Below, piece after piece: positions 1-6,508 of a stretch of DNA of 10,393 bases. The stretch spans positions 1 through 10,393 of the forward strand of contig DLIO01000136.1 of assembly GCA_002483765.1 (NCBI GenBank), in the 5' to 3' direction. Every line of letters begins with the position of its first letter. Position 1 is the first letter of the stretch. The DNA is from Lentisphaeria bacterium UBA7640 (GTDB lineage: Bacteria > Verrucomicrobiota > Lentisphaeria > Victivallales > Victivallaceae). Made by a program: the position numbers and the translations under genes. The notes below the pieces were generated by a model. It searched no databases, was not told the origin of the DNA, and saw only the letters and a program-made list of their open reading frames with translations.

Positions 1-2
1 TT

Positions 3-809
3 TTCCCTGCGGAAGTTGGGCTAGCTTGCTCCTTGGAAAAGGAATATACTAATGTGCGGGCTTACCGCTTGAGTCGTAATTACACTAGTCATTACTCGAT
101 TTTTGCAGGGTTGTCGGTTTGTACCGGTGACTGCGCGATGCCGATCGTCGACGATGAACAGCAGCCTTATCAGACCATTGTGGATATGTATCGGTTGTGG
201 GAACAGGGACATAAGGTCATTATTCCGTATCGTATTAGCCGTAATGATCCGTGGCTGAGCCGGATATTTTCCCAATGTTACTACAAACTCATGAATATGC
301 TTTCCGAGGTAAAATATCCCCCCGGTGGCGCGGATCTGTTTTTTATCGACCGCGAGGTTATCGATATCGTTAATAAGCGGATTCATCCAATCAATACTGC
401 AAGTATCACTGAAGTTTTACGCCTTGGATTCGATCCTTTTTTTTATGGTTATGAACGTCCACAAGGACTAAATAAAAACAGATCTCGTTGGTCTTTTCGT
501 AAAAAAATAAGATTGGCTAAAGACACCTTTTTTTCATCCTCAACTTTTCCAATTATGTTGATCAATCGTTTAGGTTTGATGGCATTTGGATTGTCACTTG
601 CATTAATGATATTTTATTTCTATATCGCAGTATTTGGCAACCACAAATTTTGGAATATTGAGGTACCTGGTTGGATTTCGATCATCCTTTTCATCATGTT
701 TTTCGGCGGACTTATCATGTTATCTCTCGGCATCATTGCCGAATATATCTGGCGAATTTATGAAGAGGTCAAAAACCGTCCCGGTTATATCATTCGAGAG
801 AAAGAATAG
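3..809 (+). CDS. GT2 glycosyltransferase, membrane-anchored, DPM1/GtrB-like (5' end outside window)
   Basis: Partial gene: the frame is open from the first complete codon (base 3) to TAG at 807-809, so the true start and roughly the first 50-60 residues lie upstream. Counting from the TTG at 33, residues 13-30 and 37-46 match the part of dolichyl-phosphate-mannose-synthase-like GT2 domains between the R-N-F/Y-G-x-x region and the acidic D-x-Q-x-P motif. That motif reads VDDEQQPYQ here instead of the usual DADLQDPPE, so the first aspartate is replaced while the second and the Q-x-P are kept. A basic juxtamembrane stretch (residues 150-160) precedes two predicted membrane helices (about 178-201 and 213-238) and a short basic tail ending KNRPGYIIREKE, the usual layout of bactoprenyl-phosphate glycosyltransferases. 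It would act at the inner face of the cytoplasmic membrane, moving a sugar from a nucleotide donor to a polyprenyl carrier or lipid-linked acceptor. The sugar cannot be told from sequence. The family is secure; the function is not. Confidence 0.85.
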   Translation, partial: FPAEVGLACSLEKEYTNVRAYRLSRNYTSHYSIFAGLSVCTGDCAMPIVDDEQQPYQTIVDMYRLWEQGHKVIIPYRISRNDPWLSRIFSQCYYKLMNMLSEVKYPPGGADLFFIDREVIDIVNKRIHPINTASITEVLRLGFDPFFYGYERPQGLNKNRSRWSFRKKIRLAKDTFFSSSTFPIMLINRLGLMAFGLSLALMIFYFYIAVFGNHKFWNIEVPGWISIILFIMFFGGLIMLSLGIIAEYIWRIYEEVKNRPGYIIREKE

Positions 810-852
810 CCGTTTTGAAAAAAATATTGCTTAAACTTAATGAGTTTTTATC

Positions 853-858
853 AAGGAG
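853..858 (+). promoter_or_regulatory. Ribosome binding site that sets the start of the fdtD-like gene
   Basis: AAGGAG lies 8 nt before the ATG at 867. The upstream in-frame ATG at 840 has only an A/T-rich stretch before it and would place this site inside the coding region. The 867 start is therefore preferred, giving 312 rather than 321 residues. Confidence 0.7.
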
Positions 859-866
859 AGTTATTT

Positions 867-1805
867 ATGAACGACAAGGTTGAATATTTTTGTCATCCTG
901 CCGGAATAGTTGAACCTAGGGCCAAAGTGGGCAAGGAAACCCGCGTTTGGGCGTGGGCGCACGTTTTAAACGGGGCTATTGTTGGTGAAGACTGCAATTT
1001 ATGCGATCACACTTTCGTGGAGAGTGGTGTACGAATCGGAGATCGTGTGACCGTGAAATGTGGCGTATATCTCTGGGATGGAATTACTATTGAGGACGAC
1101 GTATTTGTCGGGCCGTCGGTTACCTTCACCAACGATAAATTCCCGCGTAGCAAACAATATCCAACAACCTACTCCAGAACCAAAATCAGCAAAGGTGCTT
1201 CCATTGGGGCTAATGCGACCATCTTGCCAGTGACGATTGGTGCTCATGCGATGGTCGGGGCCGGTGCGGTTGTAACTAGAGACGTTCCTCCATACGCTAT
1301 CGTCAACGGCAATCCAGCACGAATTGTCGGCTATGTTAACGCACAAAAAATCAATTCACCAGTTGACATACCACGTTCAAAAATCGTCGACACGCCAATG
1401 CCTACTGGTGCTAGGCTTTACGCAATCCCCAGTTTTTCCGACGTGCGTGGTGATCTGAGTGTAGTAGAATTGAATAAATTGCTGCCTTTCTCGATCAGTC
1501 GTCTATTTTACACCTATGGCATCGACTCTGCTGAAGTACGCGGCGAACACGCTCATAAAGCCTGCGAACAATTCCTGATCGCTGTTCACGGTTCGCTGCA
1601 CGTGATCGTTGATGATGCTAAACATCGGGATGAGTTCACGCTGGACACTCCAACTTTCGGGTTACATCTGCCGGCCGGTTGCTGGGGAATTCAATACAAA
1701 CACTCGCCGGATTGCGTATTACTGGTACTGGCGTCCGAAGAGTATGATGCGACTGATTATATTCGTAATTATGATGATTTTCTAGCATACAGGAAAAACA
1801 TATAA
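867..1805 (+). CDS. fdtD: Bifunctional dTDP-sugar N-acyltransferase / 3,4-ketoisomerase (FdtD/WxcM type)
   Basis: Two enzymes of one pathway fused in 312 residues. Residues about 9-157 are a left-handed beta-helix of hexapeptide repeats (for example IGANATILPVTIGAHAMVGAGAVV at 113-136, quoted in parts: IGANATILPV then TIGAHAMVGAG) with the TND motif (88-90) typical of FdtC/WbbJ-like sugar N-acetyltransferases. Residues about 183-310 are a cupin ketoisomerase of the FdtA/QdtA family, with HAH at 228-230 (the family's catalytic histidine pair) and the family signature YDATDYIRNYDDF at 293-305. Expected chemistry: the cupin turns dTDP-4-keto-6-deoxyglucose into the 3-keto sugar, FdtB aminates C-3, and the N-terminal domain acetylates that amine. 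Arg194 in DVRGDL resembles the galacto-forming FdtA rather than QdtA, which has tyrosine there (recalled from structural work), so Fuc3NAc is favoured over Qui3NAc. The stop overlaps the next ATG by one base (TAATG). Confidence 0.88.
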   Translation: MNDKVEYFCHPAGIVEPRAKVGKETRVWAWAHVLNGAIVGEDCNLCDHTFVESGVRIGDRVTVKCGVYLWDGITIEDDVFVGPSVTFTNDKFPRSKQYPTTYSRTKISKGASIGANATILPVTIGAHAMVGAGAVVTRDVPPYAIVNGNPARIVGYVNAQKINSPVDIPRSKIVDTPMPTGARLYAIPSFSDVRGDLSVVELNKLLPFSISRLFYTYGIDSAEVRGEHAHKACEQFLIAVHGSLHVIVDDAKHRDEFTLDTPTFGLHLPAGCWGIQYKHSPDCVLLVLASEEYDATDYIRNYDDFLAYRKNI

Positions 1806-2899
1806 TGCAATTTCTAGATATGAAAACTCCATATTTGGAACTCAAAGAAGAGCTTGATGCAGCCTACTTTCGGTTTATGGATTCTGGATGGTATGTACTC
1901 GGCCCGGAAGTTGAGAAATTCGAGCAAATCTGGGCTGAATACTGTGGAACAAGCCATTGTGTTGGCGTTTCCAACGGTCTTGATGCACTCTGTCTCGGCT
2001 TGGAAGCTGGGGGCGTAAAACCTGGCGATGAAGTAATTGTCCCAGCCAACACCTATATCGCTTCCTGGCTGGCTGTTTCACAGATCGGAGCAATCCCCGT
2101 TCCGGTCGAGCCAGAAGAGAAAACTTTTAATGTTGATCCAGCCCGGATCGAAGTAGCAATTACGTCCAAAACGACTGCAATCATTGCTGTACATCTCTTC
2201 GGAACTCCCGCCGACATGAATCCAATCATGCAAATTGCAGAAAAGCACCATCTTTTTGTCTTGGAAGACAATGCTCAGGCCCAGGGGGCATTTTATTGCG
2301 GTAAGCGCACTGGACATCTTGGCCATGCGGCGGCTTTCAGTTTTTATCCTGCTAAAAATATCGGCGCTTTTGGCGAAGCCGGCGCAATCACAACCGACAA
2401 TACGAAAATTGCCGCCAAGATTAAAATACTGCGTAATTACGGCTCACGAATTAAATATCATAATGAGTGCAAGGGTTACAACCGGCGTATCGATGCGTTA
2501 CAAGCCGCTTTTCTAGCAGTGAAAACTCCATACTTAGATGATTGGAATACTCGACGGCGTGCAGTTGCCTCTCGTTATTTTGACGATTTGAGCGAGATTC
2601 CTGGGTTACTACTGCCACAATCACAATTAGCAGAAAGTGTCTGGCATCAATTTATTATCCGTTCAGAACAACGTGATTTCCTTCAGAAAAAATTGATGGA
2701 TCAAGGCATTCCAACGATGATTCATTATCCGATTCCACCACATCTTTCGGAGGCCTATGCTGATATGGAGTTCAGAAAAGGAGATTTTCCGATTACAGAG
2801 AATTGGGCGGAAACGTTTCTGAGTCTGCCGATCGGCCCGCATATGCTGGAAGCGGAGACTGAGCATATAATTATTACGTTGAAACAGTTATTGATATAA
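1805..2899 (+). CDS. fdtB: PLP-dependent dTDP-3-keto-6-deoxyhexose 3-aminotransferase (FdtB/QdtB type)
   Basis: A 364-residue DegT/DnrJ/EryC1/StrS sugar aminotransferase, the normal length for FdtB/QdtB. Motifs in order: SNGLDAL (56-62, phosphate and PLP contacts), PANTYIAS (80-87), LEDNAQAQG (153-161, with Asp155 expected to pair with the PLP pyridine nitrogen), and SFYPAKNIGAFGEAGA (179-194), in which Lys184 should be the Schiff-base lysine. The C-terminal acceptor region with GIPTMIHYPIPPH is also typical. It would transfer an amino group, usually from glutamate, to C-3 of the keto sugar made by the upstream ketoisomerase domain; that domain's acetyltransferase partner then acts on the product. 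The start at 1805 overlaps the preceding stop by one base, which suggests translational coupling. Coupling to a 3,4-ketoisomerase is the main reason to call it a 3- rather than 4-aminotransferase. No clear rho-independent terminator follows the stop. Confidence 0.9.
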   Translation: MQFLDMKTPYLELKEELDAAYFRFMDSGWYVLGPEVEKFEQIWAEYCGTSHCVGVSNGLDALCLGLEAGGVKPGDEVIVPANTYIASWLAVSQIGAIPVPVEPEEKTFNVDPARIEVAITSKTTAIIAVHLFGTPADMNPIMQIAEKHHLFVLEDNAQAQGAFYCGKRTGHLGHAAAFSFYPAKNIGAFGEAGAITTDNTKIAAKIKILRNYGSRIKYHNECKGYNRRIDALQAAFLAVKTPYLDDWNTRRRAVASRYFDDLSEIPGLLLPQSQLAESVWHQFIIRSEQRDFLQKKLMDQGIPTMIHYPIPPHLSEAYADMEFRKGDFPITENWAETFLSLPIGPHMLEAETEHIIITLKQLLI

Positions 2900-3020
2900 T
2901 CTAGTCGGCAAAAAATTTACCATATCGGCCCAAAAAAGTTACTATTTCTGCGCGCGGGTTTTAAATTAATTAAAAAAACAGATTGACCGCAATAATAACG
3001 CATCACTCAGAAAATATCAG

Positions 3021-3236
3021 TCAAATTAAAACGCTGAGGCAACTGATCGATGCCTTGGTAATGAAATCTCCACTGCCCAGCCTGCCATATTGAATGAAAA
3101 TGGACGTTTCATTTGCAGATTCCAAAATATCGATGTCTCGCAGAAGAAAGTTGTCTTCATTTGCGTAAAGAATAGCTACTTCCCAAAAAAATTTCTTATT
3201 CCTCAAATCTTTGAAAAACTTTAACCAAGGAATATA
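3021..3236 (-). pseudogene. Possible gene remnant on the opposite strand (unrecognised)
   Basis: The minus strand is open for 71 codons between an in-frame TAA at 3237-3239 and a TGA at 3021-3023. It has no ATG near its 5' end; a TTG at 3206 is the only early alternative start and no Shine-Dalgarno sequence precedes it. The translation begins YIPWLKFFKDLRNKKFFWEV and has a protein-like mix of aromatic, charged and hydrophobic residues. I do not recognise a family. A 71-codon open frame arises by chance in about 3% of random frames (61/64 to the 71st power), and it is antisense to both neighbouring blocks. It could be the debris of a gene replaced when the two blocks were joined, or chance. 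Confidence 0.2.
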
Positions 3237-3238
3237 TT
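3211..3238 (+). promoter_or_regulatory. Putative sigma70 promoter of the rfbFGH block
   Basis: TTGAAA (3211-3216, five of six matches to the -35 consensus) is followed after 16 bp by TATATT (3233-3238, five of six matches to the -10 consensus). Transcription would begin near 3245, leaving a leader of about 17 nt before the rfbF start. It sits at the only large gap in the window, where a new promoter would be expected. No operator-like dyad is evident over it. Confidence 0.5.
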
Positions 3239-3250
3239 AGCTCAACCAAT

Positions 3251-3256
3251 TAGGAG
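3251..3256 (+). promoter_or_regulatory. Ribosome binding site of rfbF
   Basis: TAGGAG lies 5 nt before the ATG at 3262. This supports that start over the in-frame ATG at 3292, which would begin the protein directly at the MILCGG motif as in most RfbF proteins. Confidence 0.6.
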
Positions 3257-3261
3257 ATCGT

Positions 3262-4074
3262 ATGGGAAATATATCGACAATATGCTCTGCAATGATTCTC
3301 TGTGGTGGCAAGGGTACGCGCTTGCGCGAGGTCACAGAGTTGTTACCAAAACCAATGGTACCAATCGGCGAACAGCCGATCGTTTGGCATATCATGAAGA
3401 CTTATGCTGGATTTGGTATCCGACGATTCATTTTATGCTTAGGATACAAACGAGAAGCATTCGTCGATTTTTTTATGAATTACCATATGCGCACTGCTGA
3501 CACCACCATTACTCTTGGACGTGAGCCGAAAATCACTCTTCACGGCGAGACCGATGAGTCTGATTGGCAGATTACGCTCGCGGGCACTGGGATCGATACC
3601 ATGACTGGCACCCGCGTTTTTCGTGCAGAAAAATACCTTAAAAACGATGAAGAAACCTTTTTCCTGACTTATGGCGATGGCGTTGCCAACGTCGACATAC
3701 GCGCACTATATGAACAGCACATTAAAAGTGGCAAATTACTGACAATCACCGCCGTCCATCCAGAAGCGCGGTTTGGTGAAATGATTCTTGACGGTAATAA
3801 CGTCAGGGGATTTGAAGAAAAACCAGCACAAGCTAGCGGTTATATTAACGGCGGCTATATGGTAGTCAGCCGAAAATTCATTCAACGTTATCTGAATGAT
3901 GATCCAACACTAACTTTTGAACGTACGCCGATGGCACAATGTGCGGCTGACGGCGAAATGCAGGTATTTAAACATGATGGTTTCTGGCAATGTATGGACA
4001 ACCAAAGAGAATATAACCTACTCAATGAACTATGGGCTTCCGACCGAGCACCATGGACAAAGTTCTGGAAATAA
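3262..4074 (+). CDS. rfbF: Glucose-1-phosphate cytidylyltransferase
   Basis: First step of CDP-3,6-dideoxyhexose synthesis: CTP + glucose-1-phosphate gives CDP-glucose + pyrophosphate, in the cytoplasm. The 270-residue protein is slightly longer than the usual 255-260 because about ten residues precede the nucleotidyltransferase signature. Motifs in order: ILCGGKGTRLREVTELLPKP (12-31, nucleotide binding, with Lys30 in the conserved PKPM), VWHIMKTY (41-48), FILCLGYK (56-63), TYGDGVANVD (136-145, with the metal-binding aspartate), FEEKP (184-188), INGGYMV (195-201) and FWQCMD (241-246). The FW-Q-x-MD ending and the PKPMVPIG spacing separate RfbF from the related RmlA and GalU enzymes. The gene leads a tight group with rfbG (5-nt gap) and rfbH, the standard order of this pathway in Yersinia (ddhABC) and Salmonella. 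Expression probably depends on the promoter just upstream. Confidence 0.96.
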   Translation: MGNISTICSAMILCGGKGTRLREVTELLPKPMVPIGEQPIVWHIMKTYAGFGIRRFILCLGYKREAFVDFFMNYHMRTADTTITLGREPKITLHGETDESDWQITLAGTGIDTMTGTRVFRAEKYLKNDEETFFLTYGDGVANVDIRALYEQHIKSGKLLTITAVHPEARFGEMILDGNNVRGFEEKPAQASGYINGGYMVVSRKFIQRYLNDDPTLTFERTPMAQCAADGEMQVFKHDGFWQCMDNQREYNLLNELWASDRAPWTKFWK

Positions 4075-4079
4075 CTGTG

Positions 4080-5168
4080 ATGTTTAACCATATTTATCGG
4101 GGAAAACGGGTTCTACTAACTGGACACACTGGTTTCAAGGGATCATGGCTAGCAATGTGGCTTCAGCGTTTAGGGGCGGAAGTTTGCGGTATCGGGTTGC
4201 TGATGCCAGAACAATACAGCCATTGGCAACTGCTTCAGCTAAAGATGCGTTCAGAAATCGCTGATATTAAAAATTTGGATCGGATATTACAGATATTTCA
4301 AGACTTCCAACCAGACGTGGTATTCCATCTGGCAGCTCAACCGTTGGTACGATTGAGTTACAAAGAACCGGTAGAAACGTTTCATACCAACGTGATTGGA
4401 AGCACAAACGTACTGGAGGCTTGCCGCAAAACTCCTTCAGTACGGGCCATTGTGGCGATCAGCTCCGATAAATGTTACGAAAACCGTGAATGGGCATGGG
4501 GTTATCGCGAAGATGAACCGCTGGGGGGTTACGACCCCTACAGCGCCAGCAAGGGCTGTGCCGAACTCGTAATTTCAAGTTATCGTCGTAGTTTCTTTAA
4601 TAATATAGATTATGGGAAAAAACATCAGACCTTGCTTGCTTCTGGTCGCGCTGGCAATGTGATCGGTGGCGGCGATTGGGCACCTGACCGTTTGGTGCCA
4701 GACATTATGAAAGCCGCCGCCGCTAATAATGAAGTAGAAATTCATTCTCCCAAGGCAACGCGACCTTGGCAACATGTGCTGGAACCACTCTCTGGATATC
4801 TTGCTTTAGGACAGAGGTTACTTCAGGAAGAGATCCAGTTTGCTGAAAGTTGGAATTTTGGGCCGTCCGATGATGGAATTATCACAGTGAAAAATGCCGC
4901 CACCGAATTGGCCAAGCATTGGGATGCGATCCGTATCCAACTCAAGCAACCAACCGAAATCCTGCATGAGGCTAATTTGTTACGCCTAGATTGTTCCAAA
5001 GCCAGATATGAATTGTGCTGGCACGGGGTTTGGACTTCAGCAGAGACCTTTAAATATACTGCTCAGTGGTATAAAAACTTTTACCTCGAACAGAAACTCA
5101 ATACTATGGCAGATTTAGATGCATACATTACCACGGCTCAAGAAAAGGAGTTACCATGGACTCAATAA
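4080..5168 (+). CDS. rfbG: CDP-glucose 4,6-dehydratase
   Basis: Converts CDP-glucose to CDP-4-keto-6-deoxyglucose by an internal NAD hydride transfer. With the start at 4080 the protein has 362 residues, close to the family norm. It is an extended-type SDR: GHTGFKG (15-21) binds NAD; Ser129-Asp130-Lys131 and Tyr154-x-x-x-Lys158 (in YDPYSASKG) form the active site, in the same arrangement as the characterised Yersinia enzyme. HLAAQPLVRLSY (83-94), RAGNVIGGGDW (190-200) and RPWQHVLEPLSGY (228-240) are strongly typical of RfbG rather than of RmlB. The start is chosen because an in-frame ATG at 4032 would overlap rfbF by 43 nt and add 16 non-conserved residues; the 4080 start has only a weak GGA at 4067-4069 before it, so coupling to rfbF translation is likely. 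Its 3' end overlaps rfbH by 13 nt. Confidence 0.95.
   Translation: MFNHIYRGKRVLLTGHTGFKGSWLAMWLQRLGAEVCGIGLLMPEQYSHWQLLQLKMRSEIADIKNLDRILQIFQDFQPDVVFHLAAQPLVRLSYKEPVETFHTNVIGSTNVLEACRKTPSVRAIVAISSDKCYENREWAWGYREDEPLGGYDPYSASKGCAELVISSYRRSFFNNIDYGKKHQTLLASGRAGNVIGGGDWAPDRLVPDIMKAAAANNEVEIHSPKATRPWQHVLEPLSGYLALGQRLLQEEIQFAESWNFGPSDDGIITVKNAATELAKHWDAIRIQLKQPTEILHEANLLRLDCSKARYELCWHGVWTSAETFKYTAQWYKNFYLEQKLNTMADLDAYITTAQEKELPWTQ
5145..5150 (+). promoter_or_regulatory. Ribosome binding site of rfbH, inside rfbG
   Basis: AAGGAG lies 5 nt before the ATG at 5156 and is embedded in the last codons of rfbG. It supports the overlapping start of rfbH. Confidence 0.6.
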
Positions 5169-6508
5169 AGCAATTGCACGACGAAATCCTAGAAAAAGTC
5201 AAGGAATATTACCGTATCGCACATCAACCGGAACAACAGACTCCGTTTATTCCTAGAAAAAGTCGGGTAAATTATGCTGGACGCGTATTCGACGAGAAGG
5301 AACTAGTTAACCTAGTTGATTCTAGTCTCGAATTCTGGCTGACTTACGGACGTTATTCCCGAGAATTTGAAAAAAAACTGGCGGAATATCTTAAAATCCG
5401 TTTTGTTCTATTGGTTAATTCTGGCAGTTCAGCTAACTTATTGGCATTTATGTCGCTTACATCGCCGTTATTGAGTGAACGCCAAATAAAACGTGGCGAT
5501 GAGGTCATCACGATAGCCTGTGGTTTTCCAACCACCGTGGCCCCAGTAATTCAATATGGCGCAGTGCCAGTTTTTATCGATATCGAAGCTGGTTCAGCCA
5601 ACGTCGATATTTCACAACTAGAGTTAGCGTATTCGCCGAAGACTAAAGCGGTCATGATCGCTCACACTCTGGGAAATCCGTTTAACCTCAAGGCAGTCAT
5701 GGCATTCTGTGAAAAGAATGATTTATGGCTTGTAGAGGATAACTGCGATGCCCTCGGCTCGAAATATGACGGCCGTTTCACTGGCACATGGGGCGACATT
5801 GGAACCTCGAGTTTTTATCCGCCGCATCATATGACCATGGGCGAAGGCGGTGCCGTTTACACCAACAATCCGTTGCTCAAAAAAATTCTATTATCGATTC
5901 GTGACTGGGGCCGTGACTGTTGGTGTGATTCTGGCGTTGACAACACCTGCGGTTGCCGTTTCACCAAGCAGTACGGCCAATTACCATTAGGATACGATCA
6001 TAAATATGTGTTTAGTCATTTTGGATACAATCTTAAAGTAACCGATATGCAGGCAGCGATAGGCTGTGCCCAACTTGAAAAATTTCCGTCCTTTGTCAAA
6101 CAAAGAAAGCGGAATTTCAAGCATCTTTTTGACGGATTGAAAAAACTTCCGGAATTACGGCTGTTTGAGAAATATCCCGAAAGCGACCCATCTTGGTTCG
6201 GGTTTCTGATCACATTGACTGAGCATGCGAAATTTTGTCGCAACGATATGGTGAAGTTTCTGGAAGCACACAATATCCAGACCCGAAATCTCTTTGCGGG
6301 AAACCTGACCAAACATCCATGCTTTGAAACTCTTGTTGCTGGCAAGGACTACAGGATTGTCGGTAAGTTGGTCAATACCGACAAGATTATGAATGATGCC
6401 TTTTGGATCGGCTTATATCCTGGAATGGGAAACGAAAAGTTAGATTACATGATCGAGATAATTCATAAATTTTGCAAAAAAAGGAAAATAAATAATGAGA
6501 GTCGCTGA
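5156..6508 (+). CDS. rfbH: CDP-4-keto-6-deoxy-D-glucose 3-dehydrase (E1), [2Fe-2S]/PMP enzyme
   Basis: Removes the C-3 hydroxyl of CDP-4-keto-6-deoxyglucose, working with a separate NADH-dependent reductase (E3, DdhD/AscD) that is not in this window. The 450-residue protein has the aminotransferase fold, but the usual PLP lysine is replaced by histidine: YPPHHMTMGEGG (221-232), with His224 matching the catalytic His220 of Yersinia E1. The iron-sulfur ligands are all present and exactly spaced: Cys197-X57-Cys255-X-Cys257-X7-Cys265, the signature C-X57-C-X-C-X7-C of E1. Asp195 should contact the cofactor ring nitrogen, and SGSSANLLA (89-97) is the phosphate-binding region. These residues make the assignment very firm and imply an active 3-deoxygenation. 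The gene overlaps rfbG by 13 nt and the next gene by 14 nt, so the three are probably translated as a coupled set. Confidence 0.97.
   Translation: MDSIKQLHDEILEKVKEYYRIAHQPEQQTPFIPRKSRVNYAGRVFDEKELVNLVDSSLEFWLTYGRYSREFEKKLAEYLKIRFVLLVNSGSSANLLAFMSLTSPLLSERQIKRGDEVITIACGFPTTVAPVIQYGAVPVFIDIEAGSANVDISQLELAYSPKTKAVMIAHTLGNPFNLKAVMAFCEKNDLWLVEDNCDALGSKYDGRFTGTWGDIGTSSFYPPHHMTMGEGGAVYTNNPLLKKILLSIRDWGRDCWCDSGVDNTCGCRFTKQYGQLPLGYDHKYVFSHFGYNLKVTDMQAAIGCAQLEKFPSFVKQRKRNFKHLFDGLKKLPELRLFEKYPESDPSWFGFLITLTEHAKFCRNDMVKFLEAHNIQTRNLFAGNLTKHPCFETLVAGKDYRIVGKLVNTDKIMNDAFWIGLYPGMGNEKLDYMIEIIHKFCKKRKINNESR

Larger units (their letters stand above)
2900..3261. other. Intergenic spacer separating two sugar-synthesis blocks
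   Basis: A 362-bp gap, far longer than any other junction in the window (all others are at most 57 bp). It is A/T-rich with an all-A/T dyad at 2959-2975 (TTTTAA ... TTAAAA) and no GC-rich stem followed by a T-run, so no convincing intrinsic terminator is seen. It carries the putative promoter for rfbF near its right end and an opposite-strand open frame. A short forward frame (TTG near 2983 to TGA near 3093) has no supporting features. Confidence 0.8.

Noticed and set aside
21..386. Minus-strand open frame of 121 codons over the left glycosyltransferase
   Set aside because: It is antisense to a gene with clear family motifs, and its translation shows no domain or start signal.
437..444. Run of eight T in the left glycosyltransferase, a possible slippage (phase-variation) site
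   Set aside because: The frame is intact and several 7-base A runs occur elsewhere in this A/T-leaning sequence; eight bases is too short to argue for phase variation without strain data.
1819..2532. Two copies of TGAAAACTCCATA in fdtB, both encoding KTPYL
   Set aside because: The surrounding residues do not match, and both segments fit their expected places in the aminotransferase fold; there is no sign of internal duplication.
2900..2980. A possible terminator after fdtB (A/T dyad at 2959-2975)
   Set aside because: The stem contains only A-T pairs and is followed by A rather than T on the coding strand; it would be a poor intrinsic terminator.
3093..3113. Small hairpin AATGAAA...TTTCATT in the spacer
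   Set aside because: Seven A/T-rich pairs with a 7-nt loop are expected by chance in such DNA and it has no relation to the promoter or ribosome site.
5187..5264. Exact 14-base direct repeat TCCTAGAAAAAGTC (5187-5200 and 5251-5264) in rfbH
   Set aside because: The copies are read in different frames (ILEKVK and IPRKSR regions) and are A-rich; no duplicated flank or protein repeat accompanies them, so coincidence is likely.
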